Positions 12,120 through 24,596 are shown, numbered from the stretch's first letter. The stretch: 64,000 nt of DNA from Trichopria drosophilae (GCA_030407085.1 CM059587.1:19875001-19939000); one strand, 5' to 3'. Made by a program: numbers and translations. Notes: a model not told the origin generated them from the sequence alone.

Positions 12120-12620
12120 TAAAAATTTTTTAAAATTCTTAATTATCTCAAAAACGGCCAGAGATAAGCAAAATATGACAAAATTTTGGAGGCTATCAAA
12201 AGGGGGGATCCCATTGAGTCGGTTAATGCGTACATACGAACGAATTTTGAAAATTAGCAAAACTGAAAATTTTCAAAATTCTCAAATATCTCGAAAACGG
12301 TAAGAGATAAGTAAAATTTGACAAAATTTGGGGGGGGGGTGCATCGATAGGGGGGATGGAGTCGATTAATTCATACATGCAAACAGATTTTTGAAATTTG
12401 CAAAACTGAAAATTTCCAAATTCTCAAATATCTCGAAAACGGCAAGAGATAAGTAAAATTTGACAAAATTTGGGGGGGGGGGGGGTGCATCGATAGGGGG
12501 GATGGAGTCGATTAATTCATACATGCAAACAGATTTTAAAAATTTGCAAACCTGAAAATTTTAAAAATTCTCAAATATCTCGAAAATGGCAAGACATAAG
12601 CGAAATCTTGATAATAAACC
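12120..12620. repeat. Tandem repeat, about 140-bp units
   Basis: Four units share ATCTCGAAAACGG, AGAGATAAGTAAAATTTGAC and a G homopolymer followed by TGCATCGATAGGGGGGAT. Spacing is about 141-149 bp, varying mainly with G-run length. Confidence 0.75.
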
Positions 12621-13327
12621 AATTTAAACATGTTCATACTTCAGGAATACTCTGGAAGGATAAAAGCACTCGCATCACACGACTCGATGAAGCATTGAGA
12701 ATATTTTAAAATTAGTCCCACAAATGCCTCTAGAAGTATTCAAAAAGAAGTATCCGTGAGCATTGAAAATATTCGCATATATGCTTCCAAAAGAATTACG
12801 AAGCATTCGCAAACGATTCGATGACGATGCAATTAGACAAGGTTTCAATTCTAACGATCAAATATCGATTTTCATAGGAAATGATTCAGAATAGATCTAT
12901 GATTCATAAGGATACAATTCATTTTTTAAGAGTACTAAAATGTATTCAAAATAAGCATACAAGTGTATTGTAAAGAATTCGAATATAGAAATAGATTCAA
13001 AATCTCGATGGCTATTTTTACAGTAAGATTAAATGTATTCATAAAGACTGCGATTGGTCACTTGACAACACATTCGCTGAATTAAAAAGTACTGGAAAGA
13101 TAGAAAGTATACAAAAGCATTGTGTACTGTTATTGAATGTATTCACGAGTATAGGCTCAGGCGGTATAAAAAATTATTCAAAATAGAAAAAGATTGGAAA
13201 AATCAAGAAATGGGATTCAAAAAATGAAAATAGAAACTTTTTGTGAACATTGCTATCCTTTTCGGTTTGCTGGGATACACACACATGCGCGCGCGCGGAC
13301 ACGCGCTTAGTGTTTTGTTCTTCAAGT

Positions 13328-13496
13328 GGTCTGTTCCATAGTTTTCGTTGTCCAGGTGTTCCGCACCATAGTTTTTCGCCGTCTCTAGGTCGACTGCTCC
13401 ATAGTTTTCGGTATCCAGGTGGTCCGCTCCATAGTTTTCGTTGTCCAGGTGTTCCGCACCATAGTTTTTCGCCGTCTAGGTCGACCGCTCCATAGC
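13328..13496. repeat. Minisatellite, six units of about 30 bp
   Basis: Six units contain CCATAGTTTTCG followed by a TTGTCCAGG or CCGTCTAGG ending. They alternate in a higher-order pattern (units 1, 2, 3 resemble 4, 5, 6). Open frames over the region are repeat products. Confidence 0.8.
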
Positions 13497-15095
13497 GTAG
13501 TGTCCTACTTTCGCATACTCAATCCGATTTGCTTTGATTACCAATTGCAGTCTAATCCCCTTTCCAAGACAAAAGAAGTTTCAGACCTAGAAATAATCTT
13601 TGACCAGAAGTTAAAATTCAACTCTCATATTGAGGCAACCTCGATCAGAGCCAGTAAAATTCTGGGGTTCATCAAGAGAACAACAGCAGAATTTTCTGAG
13701 ATGAGCTCTATTGTGTATTTATACAACTCGCTGTTGTTGCCGATTTTACACTACGCTTCTATTATCTGGTCACCGCATTTTTCAATCTTCGTGGACCTGT
13801 CTAGATGCTATCCAACATAAACTGGTTAGCTATCTGGCCTGGAAAGCGGATACTCCTACGAATTTCTTCAATCATGACTATACCCCATTTTTAAAGAAAT
13901 TTCAGCTGCCCATGTTATCGACCATTCACACGTATCATGACCTATCTTTCGTTTTTAAAATTAAAAACAATCTGATAAAGTCTCCTTCCATATCCATTCT
14001 ATTTAATGACCGTTATATTCCATATGCTGTACGTAATCCCCGTATTCTCTCTGAATCTTCTTATCAATCTTTTTATCACTTTCATTCTCCTATACTGCGT
14101 CTAACCCGTTTATGGAATCAAGTCTCTGCAAATCTTCGGCACGTTACACTAAAACAGTTCAAAAACTATGCGAAATCTGTATAGCCGCTATAAACACAAG
14201 CCTTATTCTTATAATCTTATAATCTTCATTCATATAATCTATATACTTATTATTTAGTAACTTAATAAATAAAATAAAATAAAAACAAAAAAATTCGTTA
14301 AAAGTAGTAGTTCTTTTTTAAAATAAATAGAGATATACAAAATACAAAATACCTGCGATAAAGTTGTAGAGAATCTTTTTCTCGAAAAAATAAGCCATGA
14401 TTCGTTAAAATCCGTTCATTTTAACAAATTTCTTAACAGCGGGGAAGAAAAAATTTGAAAAAATAACGAAAGTGGCTTAACAAATTATTTTTGCACATTT
14501 CAATTTTTTTTCAAGAAGAATAATGCTTTCACTTTTCAACAATATTATTAATAATGAAAATTAAATTCTTGGAAACGTTATTAAATATTTCTCGTCAACA
14601 TATGATATTCTGGGGTCTAACTACCTTAATTACGAATTCATTATTTGCTTAATTCGGGCTCTGAAAGGACAATTCTAAGCACTATAATCCCCTTAAGAGG
14701 GATCTAAAGTGCTCCGCCGATAATGTAGGAATTTTCTCTAAAAACCTTTAATAAAAAAATTATTGAAACGATTTTTCCAAATTCGGACTCTGTAAAGGCA
14801 ATTCTAATTACTATAGGCGGTTTCGTAGAAAATACCAAAGACATTAATTAAAAACTGACCAAACATTTTCGGAAATAAGTGATTTTTATTTATTTCCGAA
14901 AAGTCTTAGTTAGTTCTCAATTAATTTCTTTCGTAGTTTCTAAGATACCGTCTATAGTTATTAAAATTGCCCTTACAAAACCCGAATTTCGAAAAATCGA
15001 TTCAGTCTTTTCTTATTTACGGTTTTTAGTGAAAATTCCTACCTCATCGGTCGAGCACTTTAGAAGCCTCTTAATAAAAATTCCACAGTAATAAT

Positions 15096-16414
15096 TCCCT
15101 AGTAATTTTTCATTTGCATTTTTTACAGTGTTTCAGATTTCAGCATAAAAAATATAAAAATTTGCTGCAGGGAATTATGTAGGGGACTAACAAAATAAAG
15201 AAAAACAGAGATGTAATATCACCCGGTGAATAAGATCCTTAGATTTTGTGACTTCTATCAAAATATGAATAAAGAAGCATTTTAATAAATAAGTAGAATA
15301 TTTAAATTTATGTATTAAATTATAAAACAAAACATTTCCGTCCCCATTTTTACTCTCGATTTTGTTGGTGAACTCATTTCATTGATTTTAATGAAAAGCA
15401 TTAAATTTTCATTTAATTTTATTATGTTAAGATTTTCTCAAAGTGCTCAAAATAGATACAAGAGTTTTGTATCATTTAGAAGTGTAGTCTGCAGATTATC
15501 ATCTTATCAACTGACCACTTTGGAACCCATTAAAATCAGAGATTACATACATACAATTGAAAGGAATACGCTTTAAATTAAAAGTTTTATCAAATATCTT
15601 GTAAATAAAATATTCTTAAAATATAAAACGTCGAAAAATTTAGTCGAGTCAATTTAGTTTTCGTTACTGGATCAACAAGTTAAACGTCCGTTATACCCAT
15701 TATTAAATGTTTGAAATCCAATATTCCTTTGTATATTACATATAATACGATTGTACAAAAAAATGCTTTGATTTAATTCTCTACTTTTATACATTTTTAT
15801 GTTTGTAATTTTTCATCAAAAATTCTTGTTAGCTTTTACTTGAAAAGGAATCTGGAAAAATTCAGAACAAAACAACACAGCGATTTAATTATAATTAAAT
15901 ATATTTATATATTGATTTGTTTCAATTAAGTTTAAATTGACAAATATTTATAAATTTTAACGATTATTTTTTTATTCAGACAAGAAACATTGAATAAATA
16001 AATATTTGTCATGCTTCTCAATACTAAATTAGAATCTAAAAATAATACTTAGTCTTCAATTGGATGTATTTGAATAAAAAATATTAAGTTTAAACAAAAA
16101 AAATATCTAAATAATATACGATCAAAATCTATCCAGTTAACATGGCTAGTAAATTTTATTTTGCTATTAGGAAATATGTAAAAATAAATACTCCACCAAA
16201 TACGCCAAATACAAAACTATTGTTAAAAAGCGTTTTGCTTTTTTATTAATTATGAATAATTGCTTATAAGTTATTTATATATTAATAATAACATTATTTA
16301 AATATTTTTTTTTTAATTTGATATATTTCATTAAACTACATCCAATTTAAGACAGAATATTATTTGATTTTCATTTCAGTCACGAATTTTTCCAGCATTG
16401 GCCTGTTTTTGAAA
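15096..16414. other. Gene-free AT-rich sequence
   Basis: No gene or RNA was recognised. The block 16146-16232 is an inverted copy of 19280-19360 (shared TTTTACATATTTCCTAATAG on the other strand), so at least part is a dispersed repeat. Confidence 0.45.
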
Positions 16415-17215
16415 TTTCGTTTACTTGAGTTTTTTAGGTCGCTGATTACGAATCCGGTGTCAGATTTTCAAAATTCAAAATGGCGGATCCAAATAGCTGA
16501 CAAAAAATTTGAAAGATAACGAATTTGGCTAATATTTGGTATATAGGAGTTTTGGAGGTCGCTGTTTACGAATCCGGTGTCAGATTTTCGAAATTCAAAA
16601 TGGCAGATCCAATATGGCCGAAAATAATTGTGAGAAATCATAATTTTCTCAAATTGGTAAATTCAGAATGGCAGATTTAATATAGCGGACATAAATTAAA
16701 ATAAAAATGTGTTTACTTTGGTGATTTTGGAGTATTTTATCACAAATCATTGAAATAATTCAAATTATTATGAAAATTCATTTATGTTAAACTCCCTATT
16801 ATTAATCGACTGTAAAACCATTATGCCGACTTATTACGAAATAAGAAATCCTTCTATTCTTAGGTATCAATATTCAAATGGGCATAAGAAAATCACAATC
16901 TTACAAAGATTCCTGGTTTATGAAGCCACAAGACAGGGATGCATATATATTTTGCCTGCAATGTCTATAAATAGATTTATATCAATTTTGTTTCATCTAG
17001 ACCTAAATAATAATAGTAAATAGCTGAAAAAAGCAGAAACTGTACAAAATTCTACCAATGTTAGATGCGCCGGATTCGTAATCAGCGACCTTCAAAAACC
17101 TTATATACCAATTATTAGACAAGATCATGATGTAAAAATTTTTGTCGGCCATATTGGATCCGCCATTTTGAATTTCGAAAATCTGACACCGGATTCGTAA
17201 TCAGCGACATGAAAA
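16415..17215. repeat. Foldback element with GGCGGATCC / CACCGGATTCGTAA blocks
   Basis: Two tandem left copies of GGTCGCTGATTACGAATCCGG...ATGGCGGATCCAA (about 16438 and 16558) face inverted copies at about 17067 and 17150-17200 (CCGGATTCGTAATCAGCGAC). The core block recurs in degraded form near 19780 and 41160. No transposase was found. The open frame at 16784-17023 lies in the loop and has no recognisable product. Confidence 0.65.
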
Positions 17216-17514
17216 ACACCGGCATACCAAATTTAAAATAATAATAGGGATTAGTTCTTCCAGACATGAATTTCCTTTGAAAATTATTGGTACTAATTTG
17301 TTATTAACAATAATTATTTTAAATAATTTTGTAATATTATTTTTTGTTTAACACTTATTGGAGTCTCAGGAAAGCCAGGATAAAAAAAACGCATCGAAAT
17401 CGATAACTATCTGTTCATAAACCTTAAAAAATGGAGATCATCTAAGTGGGACACTGGTGTCCGCCTGTGACTGAAAAGGTTAAGAAGGTTGACAAATATT
17501 TATTCATTTTTTTT

Positions 17515-17645
17515 TAGAAACTTTTTTTTCCCCCCTTTGTTTTCAATATTCTTAATACGGCTTTAACGAATAAATTAATACATTATATTTATATTGTTAT
17601 GAAAACTTACAGTCGAAAAACATTATTTAAATTATTTTACTCTCA
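17515..17645 (+). repeat. Dispersed repeat, second copy at 25228-25350
   Basis: The block containing CGGCTTTAACGAATAAATTA and TATGAAAACTTACAGTCG is repeated in direct orientation at 25228-25350 with scattered differences. Its nature is unknown. Confidence 0.65.
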
Positions 17646-17651
17646 TATTTT

Positions 17652-17938
17652 CCCTGCGAAAAATTTAGGTCGGATTCTCATGAGAATCATATGAGAACTT
17701 TTCTCGTGAGAATCTAGTGAGCTTCTCACGAGAATGTCGTTGGAATACGCGAATTCGAAAAATTGATTAAATTTTAAATACTAGAAAAAAAAGTTAAATT
17801 TTTATAAATATTAAATGAAATATTTAATTTTTTTTCTCATAAGAATCTCTCTTGATTCTCGTGAGAATCCTGTTTCAATTTCTCGTGAGAAATTTTCTCA
17901 TATGATTCTCATGAGAATCCTACAAATTTTTCGCAGGG
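17652..17938. mobile_element. MITE with CCCTGCGAAAAATTT termini
   Basis: Inverted ends CCCTGCGAAAAATTTAGG and, on the other strand, CCCTGCGAAAAATTTGTAGG enclose a 287-bp body. The body is built from repeated palindromic ATTCTCATGAGAAT and TTCTCGTGAGAA words. No target duplication could be fixed. Confidence 0.7.
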
Positions 17939-18600
17939 TTGATAGACTTTAATTTTTTTTTAAGTCTAAATGATAAATGTATATAATTTTTCAAATTTTC
18001 TCCCCAAAAAACATGAAAGAATGTATACATTAAAATTAAAATTTCAAAATAAACTAGTGTTGGCGTGGTGCCTCGCTCGCTTCGCTCGCTCAGAAACTTC
18101 GACTCAGTGGAGAGTCGGCTATTCCTTAAGACTCGTTTGTTTACTAACAGCTTTCAATTATATTATAAAATTATATTGATATTTGGGGGTCCAATCATAT
18201 TTAGGTCAAAGTGGCTTCGATAGATATGTTACAACAATAAGTGTTTCTTATATGTATGAAAATTAAAAATGAGCATTTTCAAAACTTCGACCTCGACAAC
18301 AGGCCAGCCGAAGTATTAATAAATAAAAGTTGCAAAACACTTACTTCATGCACTTGTATTCTAATAGACTATTCGATGCATATTACATGTTTATTGTGTT
18401 TTACTAATTACTGTCTGTATTATTATGTTCTTATATATACAATATATGTAAATATAATTCGTCAAAGATATCTTGAAAGTGTCGAAAAGATCTCTGACGG
18501 ATATCTTTTAGATATCTATACGACATCTTTTAGATATATCGAAATAGTTATTTTCGTATCAAGGGCGTAAAAGAACTTTGCGCCCGTAGGTGGTCACCGC
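17939..18600. other. Gene-free stretch with a CGCTCGCTTCGCTCGCTC palindromic word
   Basis: No gene was recognised. The GC-rich word at about 18070-18090 is palindromic around TTCG. The open frame at 18241-18570 is AT-rich, without family features. Confidence 0.35.
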
Positions 18601-18639
18601 GCCCGAGGGGCTGGCAAAGACTACCCCTGGGGGGTAGGG

Positions 18640-19197
18640 GGTCGAAACGTCGAAATTTGATGAAAAACAATAGGGTAATTTTTTTGCCGCGATGACCAAA
18701 TTCAATACTTTTTCAGACTTAAATTTATAGTCATAAACATTTTAAACCAGTTTTTATGGCATTATCGTTGACTTTAAGAAGAAAATGCATACAACCTTTT
18801 TTGTAGAAAATTTCATGCTCTATCTTTTTTGTTTAAAAGATTTTTTAATAAAATTTGTATTTTTCAAAATAAATGCAAAAAACTACGAAGTAACTTAATT
18901 GGGGCTAATTTTTTTTAGTAATGGACGGGTGGATCTGCCCCAAAATCTAATCTTATCTAAGTTATGCCAAGACGCGTATTTAAAAAAAAAAATTATGTCA
19001 ATACGCTTATCCATTCGCGAGTTATCGCGAGACAAAAAAACGGGACGTACAGACGTACGTACGTACAAGATCACGGACACAAATTTTTTTATTGTTGATT
19101 TGGGTTCCTTAGGGTCTGAAACGTCGACATTTGATGAAAAACTATATGGTAATTTTTTTGCCCGAAGTGACCAAATTCAATACTTCGTCCAGACTTA
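18640..19197 (+). repeat. Pair of 80-bp direct repeats about 470 bp apart
   Basis: GAAACGTCGAAATTTGATG...GTAATTTTTTTGCC...ACCAAATTCAATACTT occurs at about 18648-18722 and again at 19117-19197. The intervening part includes an ACGT-rich word (CGTACGTACGTAC) near 19055. It is probably the remains of a dispersed element. Confidence 0.6.
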
Positions 19198-19857
19198 GTC
19201 TGGGTCGAAGTAATAATATTTGCCTCCAGGGCAGGTTAGCCAGAGCCTTGATGAAGAGCACTATCCGGTGCCAAACGCTTTTTAACAATAGTTTTGTATT
19301 TGACGTATTTAGTGGTGTATTTATTTTTACATATTTCCTAATAGCAAAATAAAATTTAGAGACCATATTAACCCGTTTCATCTCCAAACGACAAAATTTG
19401 TCACAAAAATGATAAAGTTATTAGGTATGCTCTTTTCGAATCTGAAGTCCGTTTTTCGATATCACTTTCCATTTTTTAAATATGGCTCATAAAACGAAGA
19501 AAAACGTGGAAAAAACGAAAACTTTTTCAGTAAACTGCAATTTTTATTGCGAAGGAGTACCGGGATCTTGTCGGGCCTCAGAATCCTGTGGCATAATGAG
19601 TTTTATTACAACTTCGTCAATATTACGATTTAAATGACAAAATAGCGTCCTCAAAATGGCGCTATTAATACGGAATTTGTTGGTTATTTGCGTTTTATTA
19701 AAGTATTTCTTGTATCTTCTCGTGTATTTTGATGAATATGTAGGTTGTTTTTGAGGTGGCTCAGTTATTAAATTTTGGAAATTCAAATTGGCGGATCCAA
19801 TATGACTTCGAAAACTTTTGTATACTAAATACCAGACAATTTTTTTTAATTTCGGTC

Positions 19858-20292
19858 CCCCTGCAGCAAATTTTAGGTAGGATTCTCGTGTGAATCACAT
19901 GAGAATTTGATACAAGTTGAAGATGGTATTCATGCCTATTCCTTTTGATACAGGTACCTTGTAAATTTCATATAAATGTCGTATAGTACTCGCACTACAT
20001 GTTACAGAAACACTATTCGACAATGTTTGCGATTTGTATGAAAATTGACCTGATTGTGTTAAGATTTTTATGTAATTTCCATAAAATTTCAACTCAAAAC
20101 ATTCATGGTTGCATGCTCATAAAACTACTTATTTAATTATTTTCTTTCATGCAATAAAACTTTACATATTCCGTATACCATACTTGTATATCTCATAGAT
20201 GTATATAATGTAGCTTTACGACAACCATAAGGCACTTGTTTCAATTTCTCATGAGATTCTCATAAGAATCTTACTTAAAATTTTTCGCAGGG
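19858..20292. mobile_element. MITE related to 17652-17938
   Basis: The left end CCCTGCAGCAAATTTTAGG and right end AAATTTTTCGCAGGG match the termini at 17652-17938, and the subterminal ATTCTCGTG / CTCATAAGAAT words recur. The 435-bp centre is different. Confidence 0.65.
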
Positions 20293-20384
20293 TGCACAAT
20301 ATATCATTAAGAGTTGAACGGTTAACCATAGTTCTTAGTTTATAAATTGTATATATTAGATATCTCAACTTTTTTTGCAGTAAT

Positions 20385-20655
20385 AATCTGGTTGTTCAAT
20401 TTTAGATGACTGTCGACTATAATTCCTAGATATTTCGCGTTATTAGTATGGATAACTTTTGTACATGAGCATTTAAGATTGTCATTATAATCGTTTCCAT
20501 GAATTATCAAGTATTAAATTGTTGAGATACTGTCCTTGTAACATGCAAATAGTACAATACACGTTTTATCCTTAAACAGTTGTTTTTTTCTAACCAATTT
20601 TGAATTTTTTTGAAGTGACTATACTCGCGATTACAAACAAGTCTTTCCATGTATT
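20385..20655 (-). pseudogene. Non-LTR reverse transcriptase C-terminal fragment
   Basis: Minus-strand translation gives KKIQNWLEKNNCLRIKR, then after a break TKVIHTNNAKYLGIIVDSHL. This is the segment after the YADD motif in non-LTR reverse transcriptases (KYLGIxID). It is interrupted by stops and lacks the catalytic part. Confidence 0.7.
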
Positions 20656-20736
20656 ACTCTTATAAACCATAACTAAGCGTTCATAAACAATTATTTTACT
20701 GAATAAGTATAATAATAAGTATGGAATTAACATTGA

Positions 20737-20765
20737 GAGCGAGAGAGAGAGAGAGAGAGGGAAAA
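20737..20765. repeat. (GA)n microsatellite
   Basis: A run of GA dinucleotides, followed by a short GAAAAAGAGAGAG tail. Confidence 0.85.
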
Positions 20766-20994
20766 AGAGAGAGTTTCCTCACATACAAACTTGCCCAAGA
20801 CTCATGCGCTTGCGAGAAACTCGGTTGGTAACTCAAATTTGTTATAAAAGAATTATTTGTTATTACTTCTTACACACTATAAGTATAATTTCATGAGGAC
20901 TTTCGAGAAGTCATAAAGTATTCTTTTTTCAAAATCTGTGCTTATTGAGACAGTACTGCAAACTGAATACTGATATGAAAATTAGTTGAAGTTT

Positions 20995-21410
20995 CCATTG
21001 GTTAAATATTATATATTGTAAATATTTATAACTTGAATTAACTTGTACACTAATAAATACATTTTTTAAGTTTAATTATTAAAATAAGTTTCCTGCTATA
21101 ATTATAATCCAGATTACTTTTTGAATGCTTTTTTTCAATATATATAGTGTGCTTAGTTCATCAAATGATGTGTAGAAAGTATTTTTTATGCAATCTTTTC
21201 AAAATTAACAACATGGATGTAGTAATAGAAGAGTAATTAAAAAATATTATTTACGAATGCTTTGAAACTTCTTTTTTTGATAAAAAAGCATTCAAAAAGT
21301 AATCTTGATTATAATTATAGCAGGAAACTTATTTTAATAATTAAACTTAAAAAATGTATTTATTAGTGTACAAGTTAATTCAAGTTATAAATATTTATAT
21401 ATATATATAT
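20995..21410. repeat. Foldback palindrome, first of two
   Basis: The arms 20998-21140 and 21270-21405 are inverted copies (both contain TTTCCTGCTATAATTATAAT or its complement, and TTTAAGTTTAATTATTAAAA). The loop is about 130 bp. A short (TA)n tract ends the right arm. Confidence 0.75.
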
Positions 21411-21535
21411 ATATTTATATATGCAAGGTGTCCAAACGGACCGAATTCCAGGTACGTATTCTACGTGAAATTTCAAGCAAAAAAATTCTGTACCAAGATT
21501 AGATCCGATGCCTACAATTTGATTGGCGACCATTG

Positions 21536-22042
21536 AAGTTTAGAAAAAAATCACTCTTTTTGCAATAACTTGTCTTTTTTTGAAATTACCGTAATAAAAT
21601 TAGGCTCATTTTAAAGTAACTTTCAAGCTCTATAATTCATCTCCGAGACTCTTCGACCTAAAATGAATATTTCTTTTGCTGTAGTCATAAAACAGGGTAA
21701 AAATGCCAATTTTCGTGGTGTCACGTGTTTATTTCATTTCGATAAAATGAACAATTGGACCCCTAATAGGAGTTGATTCGATAAAAATTGAGCCCAAAAG
21801 GAGCCTCTGAGTTCCTGGAATTGACAAAAAATGCATTTGGCGCATATCAAACCGAAAAATTTTTTATTTTTTTCCCATTTTTTTTTTTACTGTAGAGAAA
21901 TATTCATTTCGGGTCAAATAGCCTCAGAGATGAATTGTAGAGCTTGAAAGTGACTTTAAAATAAGACTAATTTTGTTGAGATAACTTAAAAAAAGATAAG
22001 TTATTGCAAAAATAGTGATATTTTTTTTCTAAACTTTAATAG
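21536..22042. repeat. Foldback palindrome, second of two
   Basis: The arms carry AATTCATCTC, AGCTCTA and TGCAATAACTT in inverted order at 21545-21680 and 21895-22040. No coding potential. Confidence 0.7.
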
Positions 22043-22380
22043 CTTTCCATTATTGTATTTTATTACTAAAAGTCTTCGTTCTGCATTTGAATCATCCGTA
22101 AAATAAGATGTCAAAAGAATTTTGGTTAAAACGAGTTTGTTGCTTCGTTGCTTCTTTACATTCCTTTACTATAATAGTAACGGTCGGAAAATAAGGATCA
22201 AGTTTATGACTATGGCAGATGGTCAATGTGTATTATAGGCCTCCTGAACAACACGGACAGAATATTTGAAAAGGAAAGAAAAACTGTTTACGAAATATAC
22301 AAAAACAAATATTTCCCGAGGATGAAACGGCATACATACTTCTATACAAGGTTAGCCATATTGGATTCTCCACATAACCA

Positions 22381-23202
22381 CCCAGCAATCGAATTTGGAT
22401 AGAGTTGTATAGAATTGGATTCAATTATTCAATTCTGAATCCATACTTTGGTCAACGGTGAATCCATTTTAATACGTAAATACAATTATATTCGTTCATA
22501 CGAATGAAAAGGTTACTTTCTGAATTCATATTAATCCAAAAAGTTTTCTTTTTAAAAATTAAATCTTAAATACATCCGTATTCAACATTACGGATTCAAA
22601 ACTATCTAAATATATTCATTTCAATCCAAAAATAGTTTCCTTTTTAAAAACGAAATATTGAATCCATCCGTATTCAACTTTACGGATTCAAAACTATCCA
22701 AGTGTATTAATTTCAATTCAAAAAAAGTTGTATTTCAAAAATGAAACTTTCAATACATCCGTGTTCAACATTATGGATTCAAAACTTTCCAAGTGTATTC
22801 ATTTCAATCCAAAAAAAGTTTCCTTCTTCAAAACGAAATATTGAATGCCTCCGTATTCGACATTACGGATTCAAAACATATCTAAGCGTATTCATTTCAA
22901 GGCAAAAAAAGTTTTCTTTCAAAAAACAAACTTTGAATAAATCTGTATTTATTATTGTTTGTATTCTTATACTGCTTCCGATTGCGTTCGTAATTGTGTA
23001 CGTAAAATTTAATACAGATGGATTACTTTTTCTGAAATTTAATCCGGCAAATCACGCTTCCGATTATATTCGTAAAATTGAATACTGATGGATTCCTTTC
23101 TTCGGAATCCAATCCATTTGAATACATATTTACGGAATCAAAGTATGAATTCAAAACCAATTGAAATATTCAATCCAATCCTATCCAATCTTGATTGCTG
23201 GG
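22381..23202. mobile_element. MITE with CCCAGCAATC termini and internal 92-bp tandem repeats
   Basis: The left end CCCAGCAATCGAATTTGG is inverted at the right as GATTGCTGGG (CCCAGCAATCAAGATTGG on the other strand). The interior has at least four head-to-tail units of about 91-92 bp around TACGGATTCAAAACTATC (starting near 22589, 22681, 22772 and 22864). The open frame at 22741-23088 is a reading of these repeats. Confidence 0.75.
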
Positions 23203-23939
23203 ACATGATATTCACAGAATACTCTCAGTATATACATACTCGGTATATCATTCTTGATATACTGAGGATATTCGAAATAAATGTTACGATATTCTGAGAA
23301 TATACTCAGAATATAACTATGTCCGCCCAAAATATGTTCTCACGATGTCCTCAGAATATTATTCACGATATTCTGAGAATATACATAGTATATAACCCAG
23401 CCAGCAGATTTTTCAGAAAGTCCTCAAAATGAGGTCCTAATTTTGATGTCTTTATGTTTTGCTATTATGATATCATAATATGGTCAGAATGTGATAAACA
23501 GTGACCATAAATATCTCATATTTATGACACCATATTTTTATCTTAAAGAAGTCATAATGTACTCATTAATTTTGAAATGAATAATATATTTAATTCATAC
23601 ATTTTCGATAATCAAATATAAAATATTCTGTGCTTCTCTCCGAATATATTTGTAATATATTTTTTGGCTAACCTTAAGATTACAGTTAAAAAAATCGATT
23701 TATCCTTAACAAAATATAAAAAACATTTCACCCCTTGAGATTATGAAGTTTATACAAAACGTACACGTTCAGATTGGGCCTCGTTAAGTTTATTCGCTTT
23801 GAAGTTTCTTGCAACACTTCCATAATTTTATTTATTAACAACAGTTTCCCAATAAACGAAAGTATACGGAATCGATATTTTGCATTCTGTTCCTTTCTAG
23901 TGGTGTATTGATTATTCGAGATTCTTATTCGAATTTGTA
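23203..23939. other. Gene-free AT-rich stretch with reiterated AGAATATAC words
   Basis: Short palindromic words such as GATATTCTGAGAATATAC recur between 23205 and 23400. No gene was recognised. Confidence 0.4.
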
Positions 23940-24271
23940 CAGTAGCCCTCCCCTTATTTTAACTTTTCGAGACAAGGAAGATGGCGGCCCCTTTCCTTAT
24001 TTTAACGCTTCCCCTCATCCCCACCACTAAGGATCTAAGAAAGAGAAAACAGATATGGTGGTATCTTTCTTCGCGTCTATTCGCAATTGTAAAATTCATT
24101 TCGATTTTTTACAGTATACCACCTGATTTGTATACACATGCATATATACATATGTATGTATAATGTATATGCATGTGTGAACTGACGTCACGACGAATAG
24201 TGGGGGAACGACTGAGGGGAAAAAGTTAAAATAGAGGAAGGAATAAAGTTGAAATAAGGGGAGGGCTACTG
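23940..24271. mobile_element. Pogo-like MITE (CAGTAGCCCTCC family)
   Basis: It begins CAGTAGCCCTCCCC and ends GGGGAGGGCTACTG, flanked by TA on both sides. The 332-bp body contains GGAAGATGGCGGCCCC near 23976, a strong match to the YY1/Pho consensus. It is the full relative of the nested copy at 4079-4345. Confidence 0.85.
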
Positions 24272-24360
24272 TACTATTTTATACGACCTGTAATACCAGA
24301 ATTGAATTCATTCGATCTTATACGATACCATATTTAACGCATTACAAAAATTGATTTGTT

Positions 24361-24581
24361 CCCTGGTGAAAATTTCCGTAAAATCATGTGATAAATCATA
24401 TGAGATTTTTATAATTTCTTTAATATCTTAGAGGAATCCAGATGATTGTAATTCATTTTCTCATATTATTATTATTTCTGATAATTACATGAGAAATCAC
24501 ATGAAAAGTTTCCCGGATCGACTGATATTTTAAAAATCTCATATGATTTATCATCTGACATTACGAACATTTTCAGTAGGG
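24361..24581. mobile_element. Short MITE with CCCTGGTGAAAATTT terminus
   Basis: The left CCCTGGTGAAAATTTCC faces the right end GAACATTTTCAGTAGGG. Internal inverted CATATGAGATTTTTA words form a palindrome. It resembles the CCCTGCGAAAA family. Confidence 0.55.
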
Positions 24582-24596
24582 TTGCGACTTAGAATA

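Larger units (their letters stand above)
11640..13500. repeat. 1.86-kb insertion of unidentified repeat DNA in the Jockey ORF
   Basis: This block separates two contiguous parts of the reverse transcriptase. It begins with variants of a TAGGATTTTTTCCAATATTTT-like block repeated three times. It continues with a tandem array of about 140-bp units and a reiterated region rich in GCATTC and AAAATATTC, and ends in a 30-bp minisatellite. No transposase or terminal repeats were recognised. Confidence 0.5.
10557..14290 (+). mobile_element. Jockey-type non-LTR retrotransposon, decayed and interrupted
   Basis: Broken plus-strand frames give consecutive pieces of a non-LTR reverse transcriptase: NYRPISILSTLSKLID, EQHGFTQGRSTTTNLL, IYIDFSKAFDLVNHARL and SSGVPQGS. 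After an insertion at about 11640-13500 the protein resumes with VSDLEIIFDQKLKFNSHIE, ILGFIKRTT and the C-terminal region. The catalytic YADD position reads CADI. There are stops and frameshifts (for example a TAA at 11050). The A-rich tail AATAAATAAAATAAAATAAA (about 14265-14285) marks the 3' end. Not functional. Confidence 0.85.
10130..15095. repeat. Foldback repeat arms surrounding a Jockey element
   Basis: The block 10130-10556 reappears inverted at about 14370-14610. Matching parts include TTAATTTTCATTATTAATA and the AAAAAGATTCTC region. A further palindrome follows at about 14690-15090, whose halves share AAAGTGCTC and TAGGAATTTTC with the left arm. Another copy of this arm lies at about 61520-61740. 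The Jockey element sits in the loop between the arms, so the foldback was present first. Confidence 0.65.

Noticed and set aside
18067..18092. Viral-type terminal hairpin (GCTCGCTTCGCTCGC word)
   Set aside because: Too short, with no replication or capsid gene nearby; a simple palindromic word is enough to explain it.
22741..23297. Open frames of 115 and 69 codons as genes
   Set aside because: The longer frame is a reading of the 92-bp tandem repeats of a MITE; the shorter crosses its right border.
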